From contig CAXIPT010000002.1 in the NCBI GenBank assembly GCA_964030475.1, positions 19,065,703-19,129,702 on the forward strand: 64,000 nucleotides of DNA. The letters are read 5' to 3'. The stretch is from Tethya wilhelma (lineage: Eukaryota; Porifera; Demospongiae; Tethyida; Tethyidae). Positions within the stretch are counted from its first letter, which is position 1. Each line of letters begins with the position of its first letter. A program made the translations under genes and the position numbers. This document shows, one piece after another, positions 48,518-64,000 of this stretch. The notes beneath the pieces were generated by a model, which was not told where the DNA came from, did not search any database, and saw nothing but the letters and a program-made list of their open reading frames with translations.

Positions 48518-49205
48518 CAACTTTTTGTTCTCACAAGTGGTCGTCAAATACTTATGTTACGCGCATGCGGCGCGCGAATATAATTTGCGCCCAAATTATT
48601 GCGGAAAGTGGGTCACGCCCTCTCATTCCTGATCCTCCTGGCTAGTGTGAAGCCTCAGCTGACCTGTAAAGAAAAGCTCGCATCGCTACATGCAAAGGTC
48701 TCCACGCTGCTTGTGACTTCCCTTATAAACGAAGGTAGTTATAACATAATACAATGTGTTGTGATGTAGTTGGCATAGGAAATGGTTCACAAAACATGTG
48801 AACTTGTATGCAAACGAAATTTTCATGTTTATGCCAACTAGATTTTACTGTCAGATTGTGTTTGTGATTTCCTATGTACTGCGACGGTTGCGAAGCTGAG
48901 CTAGGATATTTATAACTAAAAACTTAGAGAGCTATAGGCCTATAGCACAGTTTGTGTTCTTGAAGTCTTATAAGTGTCTATTTAAAAGTCAAAATAAACA
49001 TTTTATGTAGATAGTTTTCAAACAGTAAGTGTATAATTATAAATATCTTGATATTAAAAAGGCTTGAACAATCTATTTCTCTCTTTGTTTTCTTTCAGGA
49101 TTCAGTTTACTAATTCTAGGATTTTTTCAGAGACAAGTCTATGTTGTGTAGTTCTACGTACAGCATTATACAGACACTGTTGGAAAGAACGGACTAGAAA
49201 CAGAA
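48518..49205. other. Intergenic region with probable leader exon of Src-family kinase 1
   Basis: A GC-rich patch (48558-48580) resembles a promoter. A donor-like AACGAAG|GTAGTT near 48733 and an acceptor TTTCTTTCAG ending at 49098 suggest an untranslated exon spliced to 49099-49205. Confidence 0.4.
48560..48571. promoter_or_regulatory. NRF1-like site upstream of Src-family kinase 1
   Basis: CGCGCATGCGGC differs from the NRF1 consensus at the end of the palindrome. It sits in a local GC-rich patch upstream of the probable leader exon. Confidence 0.35.
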
Positions 49206-57129
<7,924 letters not shown>

Positions 57130-57937
57130 ATGTCGACACTCTACCCCGCACTGGACTTTATTATGCATGCACACTGTATTGATTGCATTCTGTAATGTAT
57201 TTATAAGAGAGACGTACATCAGACACACACGAAATTATTGTCACTATTGATTATATAGTGCTGTTTTTTATTGCAACTATTATTATATATTGTGCTTTAT
57301 TTTTTCGCGATTTTGCTTGTTAAAAATTTTAACCTTAAATTTGATAAAATTGTTGTATTGTACTAGCTATAGATGAGCATGCACACATGCAAGTTACTTT
57401 AATTTAGAATATAACTTTAATAATTATGTAGAAAATTAATATACATATAGACATGTACAGTCACACACAGAAGAGACTCAATCATACAAAATAGATACAA
57501 TAATAAGACTGTATAATTCTATTTATACGACGTGCATGTAAAATTTAAATAATCTTCATGCATACAAGAATTACGTACAATAGCACAAAACAAGAAAATA
57601 ATACATGTACTCTATATTATTATACAACATAATACCAAGCTCAAATAACAGTGTTCCTACTATACAAGTGATTGAAAGTAAGAAAACCAAATACACAAAA
57701 TAAAATTAAAAGAAAAACAAACAAAAACAACAACAAATATTTACAAGCAAACATCTTTGGCATAACATTACGACACAAAAAGGTCTACATATATACACGT
57801 AGCAAGTTCATGGGGCTCATGGTAAGTGTCTCTTTTTGAAGAGAAATAAAAGTGTGTCCATAAGATACGCATAAAACATAACCATTTCCTGTCTTATATA
57901 CTTAATAATAACTAAATTGTCTCTCGTCTAAGTAATA
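57130..57937. other. Gap between the convergent Src-family kinase genes
   Basis: AT-rich shared 3' flank. No gene or clear polyadenylation signal could be assigned to one strand. Confidence 0.45.
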
Positions 57938-63965
<6,028 letters not shown>

Positions 63966-64000
63966 CTTTATAAATGTATTCAATGACAGTAGGAATTTAC

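Overview
This window is nuclear DNA of an early-branching animal, most likely a demosponge. It has short AT-rich introns with canonical GT..AG sites, compact intergenic spaces, many (CA)n and (CT)n microsatellites, short assembly gaps (N at 41239, 61587-61600 and 63139), and a purely metazoan gene repertoire: Src-family kinases, ZU5-Death receptors, Calx-beta/EGF matrix proteins, LITAF, stathmin-like and NRF1-like proteins. The species assignment is inference. There are no bacterial-type operons, CRISPR arrays or rRNA genes, and I recognised no tRNA. Exon structures below were joined by hand; in every multi-exon gene called complete the reading frame closes across all junctions, which is the main support for the models.

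Layout. 3-3129 (+): 3' part of a secreted Calx-beta/EGF protein. 3492-5638 (+): secreted Ig-domain protein. 5835-13779 (+): cytosolic carboxypeptidase 5 (tubulin deglutamylase), whose 3' exon block is duplicated in tandem (2 x 1.58 kb). 13780-17418: non-coding DNA with a LINE fragment, a foldback element and a MITE. 17419-21769 (+): NRF1-like transcription factor. 22742-27659 (+): Ig-Ig-Death-Ig-Ig intracellular protein resembling MALT1 without its paracaspase. 28040-28621 (-): orphan transmembrane/tail exons. 28.9-33.1 kb: MITE-rich non-coding DNA. 33129-36708 and 37843-40689 (-): two tandem UNC5-like ZU5-UPA-Death receptors with nearly identical cytoplasmic modules and unrelated ectodomains. 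41608-43282 (-): LITAF-domain protein. 43716-44729 (-): acylated stathmin-like protein, divergent from a syntaxin 7/12-like Qa-SNARE (45386-47638, +). 48010-48517 (+): small ankyrin-repeat protein. 49206-57129 (+) and 57938-63965 (-): two complete Src-family kinases arranged tail to tail. The first carries, inside its introns, an antisense secreted cysteine-rich gene (53943-54862), an orphan sponge/cnidarian-type extracellular domain exon (51223-51737, -) and an orphan WW-like half exon (50858-51078).

Functional themes. Membrane signalling dominates: Ig receptors, Death-domain adaptors and two Src kinases. Two microtubule regulators are present (CCP5 and the stathmin-like protein). The most notable observations are the pair of UNC5-like receptors with swapped ectodomains, the homology of one of those ectodomains to the secreted Ig protein 30 kb away, the Ig/Death MALT1-like gene, a family of hairpin MITEs (TAGCCTCGTTCCCAGGCT ends) with 9-bp target duplications, and NRF1-type palindromes near several genes in the same window as an NRF1-like gene.
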